The position numbers were made by a program, and so were the translations under genes. A stretch of 64,000 bases of DNA from Sipunculus nudus. Lineage: Eukaryota; Annelida; Sipuncula; Golfingiida; Sipunculidae. Within the stretch, counting starts at the first letter, position 1, and every line of letters begins with the position of its first letter. This document shows, piece by piece, positions 11,351-23,689 of the stretch. Location: assembly GCA_026874595.1 (NCBI GenBank), contig CM049315.1, positions 35,108,164 through 35,172,163 of the forward strand, read 5' to 3'. The notes under the pieces were generated by a model. That model saw nothing but the letters and a program-made list of their open reading frames with translations. It did not search any database and was not told where the DNA came from.

Positions 11351-13890
11351 GATTTACATTTATATATATTATATATATATCGAGTATGTTATAAGTGTAA
11401 CCTTTTAAATTATCCAAATTGCATCAGCAAAATGCAGGGGATTTAGAGGATCCGAATGTATTAAATCATTTAAATATTTTATCTCCAAGTTCAATACAGA
11501 CAAAGTAGTTTCACTTGATATCATTGGGCCGGTATTCAAATTATTCTTTGGCAATTGTTATAAAAGTAAAAGGTGTGAGCTAAGCCGTGGCCAGGTGTTA
11601 GTTTTCGGCTGTTGTCCATCCTATCGTGAAACCTTGTCCATGAAGCCTTTGTTGGGACTATTGCCCACAAACATGGTTGACGATTTCATATGAAATAATT
11701 TCAGTTTCACGGTTCATTAAAATTATGCCGTATTGTCCATTGTGCCCATTAAAAATCTAACTTTTTTCGTAAAAATTAAAATAGTGTATCATCTTCATAT
11801 ATAACCCATTTTGTCAAAAGTCCAAAGCGTGCCGCATATCTACCGATCTTTTTGTCTGATGGGTTTATTCTCCTTTGACGGAAATATCAACAAGTAAGAC
11901 CAGCGGCAGGAGCAAGACCAAACATCAGTTTGTATAATAAGTAGAATAATTCTCTCTTTACCAGTATATTCCGGTGGAGCATGTAAGCAGGCAACCATGG
12001 GTTTGTTTGTTTTTTTTGGCAGCGTATGTTTGTCTGTTTATCTGTTTGTCTGTTAGCTCGATAACACAAAACGTCCTCAACGGAGTTTGATGAAAATAAG
12101 AGGGTTTCTCGGAAAAGATTCAAGGAATAATTGATTTTATTTTCGGGCGATGGATACGTAAATAACCCCGGAAGGAGCTCTAGTGTTTTAAGGGGGTTTA
12201 TTACATATTATATATACTCAACCCCAGTGGTGATGGGCCCAAGAAACCGGCTTTGGCAAAAATCTTTAGCAGTTACGTGGAAGATTACTTATGTAAGGGA
12301 TATGGAATGTGTGTTGAGAGATTTGGTTTGAACCTGCACGGCGGCATACATTTTTTTTGGTGTTGCCCCTGGATACCATCCGGAAACTTAAAAATTCATT
12401 ACATATAGCTATCGTTTTGCATTCTGCATGTTGTTTACACTTGTAGGTAGCAGCTGACGATATGGCCATATTAGGAGTGAATCGTGACGGGAAGGAGATA
12501 ATGACGTCACTCAACATGTACGTGCCGTTTCCCTGAAGGGTTTCAGTAAATCAACGTACAGCATATGAGCCATGATTGTTGTCTGTTGTTGTATAGTCCT
12601 CGGCCCTGTTGTAATAAGAAAAAAAAATGACTTAAGTTTTCCCAATCAACCACCCACATGGGAGATTGGCTAAAAAAAGACCGTCTTTCCTGGGGCTAGT
12701 TTCTTGAGTGGTCACGTGAAAGATTCCTTATGCATTTTTTTCAATGTGTTGCCCTTGGATACCATCCGTAAACTTGAAAATTCTTTACATGTAGCGATCA
12801 TTTTGCCGGATACGCATTCCGTATGCCGGGTCCGCGTATGAGGAATCTCAACAACTTTATTTCTCAATGCGTGTACCGATTTTTTGCGCATCCCGCATTC
12901 CGTACATAAGAAATCTTAGCCTTAGTCTGCAAATATATTCGACTTGTTTATGACCTCCGCTAAGCGGAAGTGGTTATGGTTTTTTTGCGGGCGTTGCTTT
13001 GTTTGACTGTTAACAACATTAATCAAAAAGTTATTGACGGATTTTGATGAAATCTTCAGGATAGCTCGGCATTGATCGAAGAAAAAAAAATATTAAATTT
13101 TGATACGGATAACATTTCTGATGTAGGAATATTTTAAAGCAAAGATGCTGCTTTCCTGACAGTTCCATATGAGGGTAATGAGCTGACTTGGCGGAAGTCT
13201 GCTCTCTCTCTGAGTGCCTTTCTAGTTAATAATGTGTTTTATGTGGTTTGCCGAAGGGCCACAGATGAGCGAGGCGTTGGCTAAAATATACACACAAAGA
13301 ATATAATTAATTTGCAGGAAATTAGCCTAATTAAAGAGTGAAAATAAGTGGCTAATGCAAGGCTTGTGTTCAGGTGTGATTCGCGGTTTAACTTCGTGCA
13401 ATTAAATTCTAATATATATATAATCCTGAGATTATTAGTCTTGTTCTGATAGCAGAACGCTCTTAAGAGGGGTGTGTTACGGGGTGACATAAAAGCGGAC
13501 CGAACTGTCTCGCTAGTGAAGCTTGCTTTTCTAGTGAAGCGGTTGGTACGCCGAACTTGTGCGCCACCGACCTGGGTTCGACTCCCGGATCGACCCAGGA
13601 TTTTCCCTCATTTATTTGTCTTCGTAACAAAAGTCATAGCACATAACCCGCGATTTTTATGACGAAATATATATGTGCGTTACTAGACAGAGTAATTCCT
13701 TCTCACATTTATGTATATTCAATATTTTGACATAACCCTCATTTGTATCCGCCAATGTGTTAGCAAAGTAAATGAGAAGTAATACCCGTGTTCAAAGACA
13801 GATTCCAAATAATATTTTTATATGCTTTCAAATTCTGCTTTATATAGAAACGAACACTGTGTATTCAAAGAAAAGACGTGCTTGAATAAC
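11351..13890. other. Gene-free flank of copy B with dispersed repeats
   Basis: No gene supported. Two similar stretches (about 12285-12430 and 12708-12806) share a motif with GTTGCCCNTGGATACCATCC and form an internal direct repeat about 380 bases apart. A further dispersed element at about 12950-13230 has inverted-looking ends (CCTCCGCTAAGCGGAAG and CTTGGCGGAAGTCTGC) around a TTATTGACGGATTTTGATGA core. Confidence 0.5.
13480..13655 (+). repeat. tRNA-derived SINE-like insert
   Basis: Contains a B-box-like GGTTCGACTCC near 13575 in a tRNA-like context (GCGGTTGGTACGCC before it, CCCGGATCGACC after it). The surrounding copy A sequence resumes homology at about 13656, so this is an insertion specific to copy B or a loss in copy A. 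No full tRNA cloverleaf or CCA-ready acceptor stem is formed, so it is not called a tRNA gene. Confidence 0.4.
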
Positions 13891-13894
13891 AACG

Positions 13895-13900
13895 TTTATT
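13895..13900 (-). promoter_or_regulatory. Polyadenylation signal of receptor B
   Basis: AATAAA in the sense direction, at the position homologous to 2463-2468 in copy A and inside a well-conserved stretch. Confidence 0.5.
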
Positions 13901-14637
13901 ACATCACGAGAAATATCCATTGTCTAGAAGAAGAGCGACGAGACTGAAACAACATTTATAAATAGAGATTAAAACAATTCAGCACGTTTAACACACATGG
14001 CATACACATAAATATATATGAAATGTATGGACCATAACAAATATAACACCATGGAATGCTGGTACAAATGCCTATCACTCATACTTTTTACAAATAATTA
14101 CGTCAGCTGCGTATGCCTTGTAGTTCTGAAGTTGGGTTGTGTCTTACATACATCTAAGTTTATCAATGTGAATAATCATTTATATATTCGTTAAATAAAG
14201 GTGTACGCATATTTATAATATCAGTAATGTCACGTCCTTATATAGTCATGGACCAATATTTGTTTCAACACTGGTGTATATTACATTGATATTAAATTTA
14301 TGATGGATCATAGACTTCCTAAGTTTAACGGTGTGTCGTAAAACACAATAACCAGGGTAATATGAATTGGTCCTTTGGTTGTGTTAACACACATGCAAAC
14401 ATACAACTTCCACTTGTGTTTTCCATATGATTAAACGAAGCAAAATACTTCTAATAGCCACTTTATATTACTAAAATAGAAATAATAAACACGTACAAGT
14501 GTGCAGACGTCTTATGTTCCAAGTCTTGTGTCAAAATCTCAGCTGTACATTTCTGCTTAGTCTTTAGTTTAGAATGTGTGCAATAGTTTACTTTTTTTAT
14601 TCACATGCTGAATTTGTGAAGCTCAGCTTTTAAACTT

Positions 14638-15897
14638 TCACTGGTTTTGAGTTGCTCTTGGTTTGGCATCTGACAGTCCACAAAACATCGTTTTTAAGAT
14701 TCTGCGGAAAGACTCCCCGAACCAAACATAGACGAGAAAGTTAATCGAAGCATTTATATTTAACATTACAGTATTGACGGTATTAATAGTAAGGTATAAC
14801 GCTCCACAGAGATTTCCTGTGATGGCTAGCGTGATACGTGCAATGGGCCTCCAGACTTGACAGACCAAGAACACTAGCACAACAGCAATCAGGATTTTAG
14901 TGATATCATCTTTGGCGACAGTGTTCACGCTTGTCATTGATGCCCTGCGTTTGTTAGCCACGCGAACAGCCCTGATCAGTAAAATTGACAGAACGGTCAG
15001 GGTAGATAGTGGCACTCCGAAAGCTACAATGGAATTCAGCACGCTGCGGTATAGGATTTGATAGATGGGGTCTTTCCCTAAACTGGTAAATTGATAACCG
15101 TAGATCGTTTTATCAGCGGTTTGCATGGGCACAATTTCGACGTCAAAGATTAAAGGCAGTGTAAAGACAACTAAGGCCAAGTGCACGAAAAATAGCTGCC
15201 ACTTGGCGACGATGGGCCGACACAGGCGGGCGGCGTGGTGAGGGCGGCAAACAGCAATGTAGCGGTGACAGGTAAGAATTACTATGGTATACGTGGAAAT
15301 AAGTTGACACAGACCAAGTAGTATAATTACGAACCGGAAAGCGTATATGAACGGGCCATTAGTTTTCATTACATTGAAGAAAGTTTCAGCAATTGGTTGG
15401 ATGACTCGTATCAACAGCATAATCAGCAAGTAAACTGAGTCCCATATCGCCAGAACGGATAACAGCAATGATGACGTCATACTGCTTGACATGCGTCTCA
15501 GCACAACTATCGATATGCCGTTACCGACCAGTCCACTCACTGAAAGTATCCCGTACACGATGCTCTTCACCGGATTTACATCTCTGCAGGACTTACGTCC
15601 CGCTGGTGGGGCCCCTGTAACAGAATCATTCCCCATTTTTGATGAGTTCTCACGTGGATAGCTAAACAGGTTTGCTGTTACAGTAGTTTTTATAGGGGAC
15701 GTTGGTTCAGTGTCCGTGCCTCTTGTTGATACCCTATTCGTCGAGTTCACGGCCGGTTGGCTTGAGGGTGTTCCATTACCTCTCTGTTTTGGACTCAACG
15801 TTGACCCGGTGGTTTTGTTTTGTTGCTCTTCAATTCTTGCAGCTCCCGGTTGAAGCAGAAAGGCCAGCATGGTCGTCGTCAGTATTTGAGGCCACAT
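14638..15897 (-). CDS. Class A GPCR, FMRFamide-receptor-like (copy B)
   Basis: Intronless coding exon of 419 residues, the duplicate of 3196-4452. It keeps the signal peptide, Ser/Thr-rich ectodomain, LAIWD, HRY, CQVWRP and NFLIY motifs, and also lacks the TM3/loop-2 cysteines. Differences cluster in the ectodomain, TM4 to loop 2 (FVHLALVVFTLP here, FVHVGSVVYLLP in copy A) and the loop 3/TM7 entry (GALYLTINTVN versus GGIYRAISTVN), where peptide ligands usually bind. TM1-TM3 and the TM5-TM6 connection are almost unchanged, even at silent sites. The acceptor TTTCCTTACAG precedes the ATG as in copy A. Both copies look functional; divergent ligand preference is inference. Confidence 0.9.
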   Translation of the reverse strand: MWPQILTTTMLAFLLQPGAARIEEQQNKTTGSTLSPKQRGNGTPSSQPAVNSTNRVSTRGTDTEPTSPIKTTVTANLFSYPRENSSKMGNDSVTGAPPAGRKSCRDVNPVKSIVYGILSVSGLVGNGISIVVLRRMSSSMTSSLLLSVLAIWDSVYLLIMLLIRVIQPIAETFFNVMKTNGPFIYAFRFVIILLGLCQLISTYTIVILTCHRYIAVCRPHHAARLCRPIVAKWQLFFVHLALVVFTLPLIFDVEIVPMQTADKTIYGYQFTSLGKDPIYQILYRSVLNSIVAFGVPLSTLTVLSILLIRAVRVANKRRASMTSVNTVAKDDITKILIAVVLVFLVCQVWRPIARITLAITGNLCGALYLTINTVNTVMLNINASINFLVYVWFGESFRRILKTMFCGLSDAKPRATQNQ

Positions 15898-16675
15898 TCT
15901 TTAAAGGTCTGTAAGGAAATGCTTTAGTCCGTCAGACAATAGTACACCACCGATTGATACAAACACGATTGCACCTTTATGAGCAATTACGTGCTCACGA
16001 TTTGTAAATATTACACTGAATTCTAATTCCTTAGAATTAGGTACATTTATTAATATAACCATCATGATTTTGTTTAAGAGGCGGATAATTGTAAAATCCG
16101 TACCTTTGCAACAGGTTACAATACTGCATCACATCAAACCATCCTCAAAATAATGGTAATAAATTTACTTTTATTTAATTTTAAAGTTTTTCACGTTTCA
16201 TTCGTTTTATCTAATAGATCGCTTGTTTTCAGGACTAACCAGTGGGATATTTTCTAGGGAAGACATTGTTAAACTTTGTCCATCCAGTAGGTATAAATTT
16301 TTTTTTGTATTTTTCTTTCGGTTTATTTACAAAATTCCTATTAAAAGCATGGAACAGGACACATTTTTTAAAAAGAAGTTGAGAGAGATATTTCAAGATT
16401 TTGGAAGTTCATTTCAAATATTGTTTGCTGCTCATAGCCCTATTTTTTGCGCAGATTGACAAATAAAACAATGTGCCGATTGTTCGGGAGTAGCAAAAGC
16501 ATGAAGGATTCAAAGAACAATGCAGAAATACGTGACGAATCCATTCCATTCGAGGTGTTGCTGTTTCAGGAGAGGGGCACAGCAACAAGCACTAAAAATG
16601 GTCTTTAACTATATGATGATGTTTACGATGAAAGATAAGGCTTTAGATACCTGCCGCTTGCCTTTTAAGTTGGCT

Positions 16676-16678
<3 letters not shown>

Positions 16679-16732
<54 letters not shown>

Positions 16733-16752
16733 ATATATATATATATATATAT
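16679..16752. repeat. (TA)n microsatellite
   Basis: TA tract with a short GTATGT interruption, homologous in position to 5262-5316 of copy A. Confidence 0.95.
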
Positions 16753-17105
16753 TGATCTAATTGTACCAAGAGTTCTGTGTCACAATATGTTTGTGACAGA
16801 TTTGTGAAATGGCAAACATAAATTATATCACAACATGGACTATATTATCAGGGGTAGCTAAGTTTTTTTCTGACCCGAATGAATTAAATCAAGTATTTTG
16901 AAAAATCGGTACAGTAACATCAATATTGTAAGTAGATAATTTATTCTGAACGAAAAAAACAAAACAAAATTGAGGCACTGTTGAGTAAATAGATTAAGTA
17001 ATATAAGTAAAATGAACAGTATTATGGGAAGTAGGTGCGAGCATTCATTGCATTTAATAAAGCATTGTTGAAGTTGATAAGGTTGTGAGACTTCTCCAGT
17101 GAGAC

Positions 17106-17805
17106 TGTGCTTCATTGATCTTGTAACTCTACTGATCTCATTGATCTTGTAACTCTACTCATCTCATTGATCTTGTAACTCTACTGGTATCATTGATCTT
17201 GTATCTCTTCTGATCTCATTAATCTTGTTACTCTACTGATCTCATTGATCTTGTAACTCTACTGATCTCATTGATCTTGTAACTCTTCTGATATCATTGA
17301 TCTTGTACTTCTACTGATTTCATTGATCTTGTAACTCTTCTGATCTCATTGATCTTGTAACTCTACTGATCTCATTGATCTTGTTACTCTACTGATCTCA
17401 TTGATCTTGTAACTCTACTGATCTCATTGATCTTGTAACTCTACTGATTTCATTGATCTTGTACTTCTACTGATTTCATTGATCTTGTATCTCTTCTGAT
17501 CTCATTGATCTTGTAACTCTACTGATCTCATTGATCTTGTTACTCTACTGATCCCATTGATCTTGTAACTCCTCTGATCTCATTGATCTTGTAACTCTTC
17601 TGATCTCATTGATCTTGTAACTCTACTGATCTCATTGATCTTGTACTTCTACTGATCCCATTGATCTTGTAACTCTACTGATCTCATTGATATTGTACTT
17701 CTACTCATTTTATTGATCTTGTAACTCTGCTGATCTCATTGATCTTGTAACTCTTCTGATCTAATTGATCTTGTAAAACTTCTGATCTCATTGATCGTGA
17801 GAATC
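17106..17805. repeat. 26-bp minisatellite, about 26 units
   Basis: Tandem units close to CTGATCTCATTGATCTTGTA plus ACTCTA, with scattered point variants (TACTTCTA, CCCATT, TATTGTA). Copy A has only about one and a half units at the homologous site (5719-5762), so the expansion followed the segmental duplication. It lies within the 5'UTR intron of receptor B. Confidence 0.95.
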
Positions 17806-18006
17806 TCTAATGCGGATTCTTTGTCACCATGCTCCTGTGTTATAGGCATGGAGCGGAAAACTAATCAGCCAGTTCTGCTGCGAAAATATATAAAAAGTAC
17901 CAAAAGAAGAAAGAGGAGTCTTAATAGAGTATGAAAAATTCTCATCCACAATCCTCCGTTGTTATCAATTCACTCGGCTCATTATGCAGGAGGGAAAACT
18001 ACTTAA

Positions 18007-18475
18007 AGGTTCTCATTCATCTACCTTTTGAAAAAGAATTTATGATGTCTGGCTTCCTCACTGTATTATTGATCTAAGGGTAATTTTGGTTGTGAAATGT
18101 TCTGATAAGGCCTTCGTGAAGGATGTATGAATTCGTTTATTAACAACATGTTTGTAAACAGCTAAGTTGACAAACGGTAAAAACATGTACTTTAAGGTGG
18201 TAGTTTGCATATATGCGGAGGTAGAATGGACACTTGTTGCAAAAAGCCATTTTTAAATCCCTGGATTATCTGACTTGCTGCCAGATGCCCTTGTTGAATT
18301 TGTTTTGATTATTTTGGCGGGCCCCCACATATAATTAATACGTTTATGTAAACAAAACAAGCAGCTTGTGTGCCGGGATATCCACGTTTACTTGTCTATT
18401 TTTATAAAAGCTCAAATGGGTTACTTTTAGTTTATAAAGGTCAGATAGGTGATTGGGCCCCTTTGAGTGAGACTG
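18007..18475. mobile_element. Non-autonomous TIR element inserted in copy B
   Basis: Copy A reads straight across this point (near 5950), while copy B carries about 465 extra bases. The ends form imperfect inverted repeats: AAAGGTTCTCATTCATCTAC on the left, and on the right the complement of TAGGTGATTGGGCCCCTTT. The same right-end sequence recurs near 63300. The flank reads TTA on the left and TTT on the right, compatible with a short eroded target duplication. No transposase frame inside. Confidence 0.6.
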
Positions 18476-19856
18476 CTTCTCATTGTTCTAGAAACTTTCC
18501 CGTTAATTACTGATTCATTCTCAGAGAGAGTAAGACAGAGGATGAAAAGGAAAAGTAAGATGAGGTTTATTGCTTTTTATTATATTCCATGATATTCAAG
18601 AAAATATTATTTGACTTTCTCTAGAAAATACTCAAAGACCCTCCAAAAGAATAGCGCCTGCTTGCATACACGTCTGAAACCAAAAGCTATGAATTTCGGT
18701 CTGTGATAAACAAGTTGTATTCCGTATATATCGAATAAACAAACTCTTTCAGATAAAATAAATCATCTTTTTCCCATAACAATGTTGAGGTTTTATTTAT
18801 TATATGATGAACTGATTTACTTAAACATGCTTTATTTCATGCACTCATGTAAAATACACGTAGCTTCTTCCCATAAGAATGTGACAATTTATGACTGCCA
18901 CCTCATATGTTTGTTACAAATGTATTATGTCACAGAACGCTTTGGTACGATAATTAATCATTACTGTAAATATTCCAATTGTTATTATAAATAATATATA
19001 ATATATTATAAATTATAAATAATGTTTAATGCTTCTGTTTAAGTCAACTTTATATGTTAGTGAACCCATGGACACGTTGCTATGAATATTTGAGCAGTTT
19101 ATATATGGCTTGACGATTTTGTTGTTGTTTATTCGTTTTACATATTACGCTTTGTAAAGTCAAATCTATTGATTTCTTTTTGTATCGGTGATACTGAACT
19201 AACATTTAACGTGCAACTATGGCTTCCTTTAATTGTTTGTCGAAGGGACAGGTAAATGACCAACATCTCGTATCGTGAACAACTAAAAAAAGGTTGTAGG
19301 TAAGAATTCCCTATGAAATTAATTAAACGTTCCTGGACAACGTTCATGAACGAAGTATATTAATATAGATTTAATTTACATATTTTATCAAGTCACATAA
19401 TTATAGCTATTGACAAGCCGATTGGACAATACATTAATTTTTCATCGCTGAGAATGTTAAACACCACCATTTTACTATTCTGATATGATGATATAAAATC
19501 TGTTCATACAGAAAACGTGTAGTTTCAATATGACTTATTTATAAAATAAATATAAGTACCATGCAATTTACATTTGTTTATATAAAAAAACGTAGGCTCT
19601 GTAATTAGTCAATATGACTATCCATCAAACATGGGAGATTTAATCATTTAACTTACTTAAGCATTTATGATGTATATTGTAACAACGTGTCCTAAAAATA
19701 TCGTTACATTTGGAGAATCTGTCTATTACAAGATAAATTGGAACAAACATATATTTTCGCTTGTAACATTGAGACATTAGAGTATGAAAAAAAAATCATT
19801 TATTTCTCAGATATAAATCACTTAAACCCCTAAAGATAAAAAGTGTATATACTTAC

Positions 19857-19900
19857 ATGTTTCAGCTCTCCGGCGGTCCTGTCAATATGTGGCCCGGATT
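19857..19900 (-). other. 5' noncoding exon of receptor B
   Basis: Homologue of 7371-7425, ending in GCTGAAACAT before the donor GTAAGTATATAC. The 5' boundary is estimated from a TATA-like TAATATAC (sense) near 19914-19921. Confidence 0.4.
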
Positions 19901-19913
19901 GCGAAGCTCAGAG

Positions 19914-20050
19914 TATATTAATGCCACCCACAGTTTGCTTTTCGGTCATGTAACCTCGGTTCTGCCAGTGATCGATCGGCACACCCTCCGTTTTTAAGAT
20001 GATTGGTGAATGTGTATGACGTGTACGGCGATCAGTAAATTTGAGCTGGT
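19914..20050 (-). promoter_or_regulatory. Proximal promoter of receptor B
   Basis: Counterpart of 7441-7575. It shares the 60-base identical block (19931-19990), a CCAAT box and a TGACGT element. Conservation here exceeds that of the adjacent intron and upstream DNA, which argues for retained regulation of both receptors. Confidence 0.5.
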
Positions 20051-20565
20051 AGCTAAGCTTTCCTTCAAATAACAAATACACTTTACCTTTTAGTTCATTC
20101 CGGCGAAAATATTGCTTATGTTACTCATTTATTACCTCCTTTTAGTAACTCTTATGTCTGTTCCAAAGTCCTGTGTAAGATACAATGGCTTTAGCAGATC
20201 TGACGATATAAGATTCCATCAACTCTGTATTGCTACAGTTCAACATTTTAAAGCAATTTTAACATGGATCATCAAGGGAGCATTTGAACTTGTCTTCACA
20301 ACAAATAAAACTGATACAACCAAAGGAGACATGTACCCAGTCTCGTGACGTCCCTTAATTTTAGATCGAGATTTTAACTATTTATTTTTTAACAGCAACA
20401 GTATTTTTAGAAGGTTAATTTTTTTGTAATATAAAAGAATATAGAAAGTCACAGCTTTTCCATTCAATAATAGAAGTCATACATGGAACATTTTTTCTAC
20501 ATTTATCTTAACGTCATCCGGATGACACAATAGTGACAGACAAGAACATTTGTTTAGTTATTCCC

Positions 20566-21511
20566 CAAGTATAAATGTTATACCCATCTTTAAGTATCTC
20601 AGACACATTATAAAATTTAGACTTAACAAACAGATTTTCTTAGCAGAATTGTTGTGTCCATTTTCAATAGTCTATGCACCGATAATTAACTGATACCACT
20701 AATTACATTGAAATGGATAATATAGTACATTAGCTTCCCAAATACTTGTGTCGCCACGCAGAATTTACACATGCTCTGTCTAACGGTTCCTCAGAATTGC
20801 TGTAGGCAAATGGGAAATGTACTAGATCCTAATAACAGTTTAGAATAATTGACCAGACGTTTAAATGGTTGAAATAATGTACCTAGGTGTCTTCTATCAC
20901 GTGTTAATACCTTAACATTTAATACTTTTCTTCATATTTAATCATGATGAAAGAACCTGATCTTACCTGATCTTGAACAGTTTTGATGATCAATTTAATG
21001 GAATATTTAACAACGTTTGTTTGCGCACACACAAATACCCTTTAGACCATATAAAATCCATATTTACACTGTTAGCACACAAAAAAGTGTAAATACCGTT
21101 ACAAAACAGAAGAAAATAGCACATTGAAATCTTCTTCAGGCATTTAACGATATTTAATACAAAAAAAAATAAAAGGTAATAAGCCTCTCTGAAACCTCGT
21201 TTGTTAAACTCCTTGCTAAGTATGATTGGCAGTGATAAAACGTTATAAAATGGAATAAAAATGGGTTGCTTATTATCCACATTGGATATTTTATTTGCAC
21301 ACAGCAAATGAAATTAAATTATTTAACCACATGATTACAGTAGGTTACATCAAGAAATACTAGATTTTTTTTTCTTCTGCGATAAGATATTCTCTAAATA
21401 ATGTAGAGAGGTATTTTATGTGTTTGGGTAGTGGTACATGCCCAGGATATAGATTGTTGATTGAGAGTAATAACAACATCAAACGTCAGTTGACAGTCGA
21501 TACTCTATGTT

Positions 21512-21602
<91 letters not shown>

Positions 21603-22850
21603 TTGTGTGTGTGTGTATGTGGAATAGGCCAGTGTTTAAATATCCAGGTCTTTTATTATGTCATTTGGTTTATGTTCAACTCAACATATATAAAACAGTA
21701 TTGAGAAAGAGGTCCACCTTATTCAGGACTTCTCAGGAATATGTACCCAGCTATTTCAGTCCCTATACCAGAATTCAAGGGATTAACAGAGGCACAGTCC
21801 TTGAACACTGTCATTTGGTTAAGTTAGAATGTCATTTTTAGGGACACCCATCTTTCGCTTGATGACAATAATTTTTAATGTATATTTCCAAATTTGTATT
21901 TGCCAATATAAAAATAGGACTAAGGTTACTTTGTATATTTTATTTTTGGTGCAATAACATATTTCTAACTTGAACATTATTTGTGTTGTAAGTGCTGCCA
22001 CCTCTCGGTGGTTAGGAAAACTAAAACGTTATTTGAGAGATCAGGTTCCATCTCTTTGAATATGAATAACAGACAGTGTTAGAGAGACAAATATCATTGG
22101 ACATGTATGATGTGTGATAATATTCAATTCTATCAATATTATGATGAAGATGTTTGTTTTATCATGGACATCCTAACAGTAGTCAATATATTAATCTGAA
22201 CAATATGTTTATGTTTAATAATAACTCAGGACCAGATTTTATTGTTTGCAGGCATTATGTGATTATTTCCGTTGTAAATAGCATTTATTTATCAGGTTGC
22301 CGGATAGAAAATCAGCACATGTGGATCAATCAGATTGTCAACATATGTTTATATATATTTCTATTCATTTATAAAAGTATATGTAGATCACATGCCATTG
22401 CTTGTGTATTAAGTTGATAAACCAGCATCATTAGATTTCTTATGGAAAACCTTGTGCTATGCTATATAATTTAAATGCAGTTGGCATGATAGTATAGTTA
22501 ATAATGACATATATTGAATACAAGTATCCGAGGGTGTTAGGTTCGAATCCGGACGAGTCCATGTTTACATAGAAGGTGATAATCATTAAATGGAAACTGT
22601 TGCATGAAAACCAAGATGATCAGCTAAGGATGATCAAGGAGATTACAACTTTCAGAAGACCCGACAGGCCTCGAGTGTCAGTCGTGCGCTTACTGCAATT
22701 AAGACCAGATAAGCCCATTAATTTTATTAAGCGCCTATTGTGATAAAGCTGTGATAAATGATTGATAAAGCGAGTCTGCTAGATGTTATTTCCGCGGTCC
22801 GCTGTAGCTTCAGTGACTCGCTGAAGCGGAAAGCGAAATATTCAGTAACT
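20566..22850. other. Intergenic, AT-rich, no gene seen
   Basis: Holds a TA/TG microsatellite at 21514-21617 and a B-box-like GGTTCGAATCC at 22539-22549 that may be a SINE remnant. A 105-codon frame at 20990-21307 (minus strand) is AT-driven and shows no recognisable domain. Confidence 0.5.
21514..21617. repeat. (TA)n-(TG)n microsatellite
   Basis: About 70 bases of TA followed by about 30 bases of TG. Confidence 0.95.
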
Positions 22851-22852
22851 GA

Positions 22853-23028
22853 GCAGTAAATCATTTGAATAACATTGACCGAAATTATGAATGTGCAAAT
22901 GTTTTTTCAAGAATCATGCGCAACAAATATATTAAGAGAGGTCTGGTGTTGAGGAATCACTGGATCGATTTTGGGATAGATGCGGTCACTCTGCACCAAC
23001 TTCTGCCGAAATTCATGACGGACGACTG
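22853..23028 (+). CDS. Possible isolated coding exon, unknown product
   Basis: An open frame runs from after a stop at 22850 to 23028, where it meets a good donor (CTG followed by GTAAGTG). The peptide from the ATG at 22916 includes IKRGLVLRNHW and LHQLLPKFMTDD, which faintly recall death-fold (CARD-type) helices. The preceding AG near 22855 could be an acceptor. No partner exons were found, so this is only a candidate. Confidence 0.18.
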
Positions 23029-23410
23029 GTAAGTGAAAACCATACTTTCCTTTAATGACTTCGGAATTGTAAAATTTTGTATCAGTTCTCACACTTCTGA
23101 CATATATTAATAATTAGCCTTGTATTATAGTATTCCGTCGATAACTAAATATTTTGACGCCAATGAACGGATGACTTTCATTTTGATGGATAAAAGTGAG
23201 CTGTCGCCCGCTCTGTCACGGACATAGTTGTTCTCGTATTATCGCCCATGTTTACCACAGCCTAGAACTAACGAGCTGTTCCGAAGTCACGCCGAAAGGG
23301 GGTCTCTCGCGCTGTATCAATTAGCGCCGGGCTTATCAGCGGCATCTCTGTGTGCCTTTGAGCAGCGAGTTTTATGACCCATGTCAGCAACATTTGACAC
23401 GGCCAGACTT

Positions 23411-23682
23411 GATAATCCAGTTTGTAAACTCCTTGGGATGATATATATTAAACTCAGTTCGTGATTATAAATTATATGATAGACTTTTGTTTATTTCTTA
23501 TTATGATATGATGACTTAACAGGCTAGTTCTGTCATGGTGATATTGATACTCCAGTCTGTAAACTCCTTGGTATGATATATATTAAACTCAGTTCGTGAT
23601 TATAAATTATATGATAGACTTTTGTTTATTTCTTATTATGATATGATGACTTAACAGGCTAGTTCTGTCATGGTGATATTGA
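23411..23682 (+). repeat. Tandem duplication, two 135-bp units
   Basis: Two adjacent units of about 135 bases (about 23411-23546 and 23546-23682) match at nearly every base, including the run from GTAAACTCCTTGG to GGTGATATTGA. Near-identity indicates a very recent event. No coding content. Confidence 0.95.
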
Positions 23683-23689
23683 AATGAAT

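Larger units (their letters stand above)
15898..19856 (-). other. 5'UTR intron of receptor B
   Basis: Bounded by the same donor (GTAAGTATATAC, sense, from 19856 down) and acceptor as copy A. About 1 kb longer because it hosts the 26-bp minisatellite and a TIR insert. No gene seen inside; short frames at 16223-16459, 16520-16807 and 18782-18994 are not conserved. Confidence 0.6.

Noticed and set aside
13540-13600. tRNA gene near the B box at 13575
   Set aside because: No paired acceptor or anticodon stem; better explained as a SINE head.
17106-17805. CRISPR-like array
   Set aside because: Units are contiguous 26-mers without variable spacers, in an animal genome; it is a minisatellite.
20990-21307. 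105-codon minus-strand frame
   Set aside because: AT-driven composition (Phe, Leu, Asn rich), no domain, no splice or promoter context, and no counterpart in the duplicated DNA.
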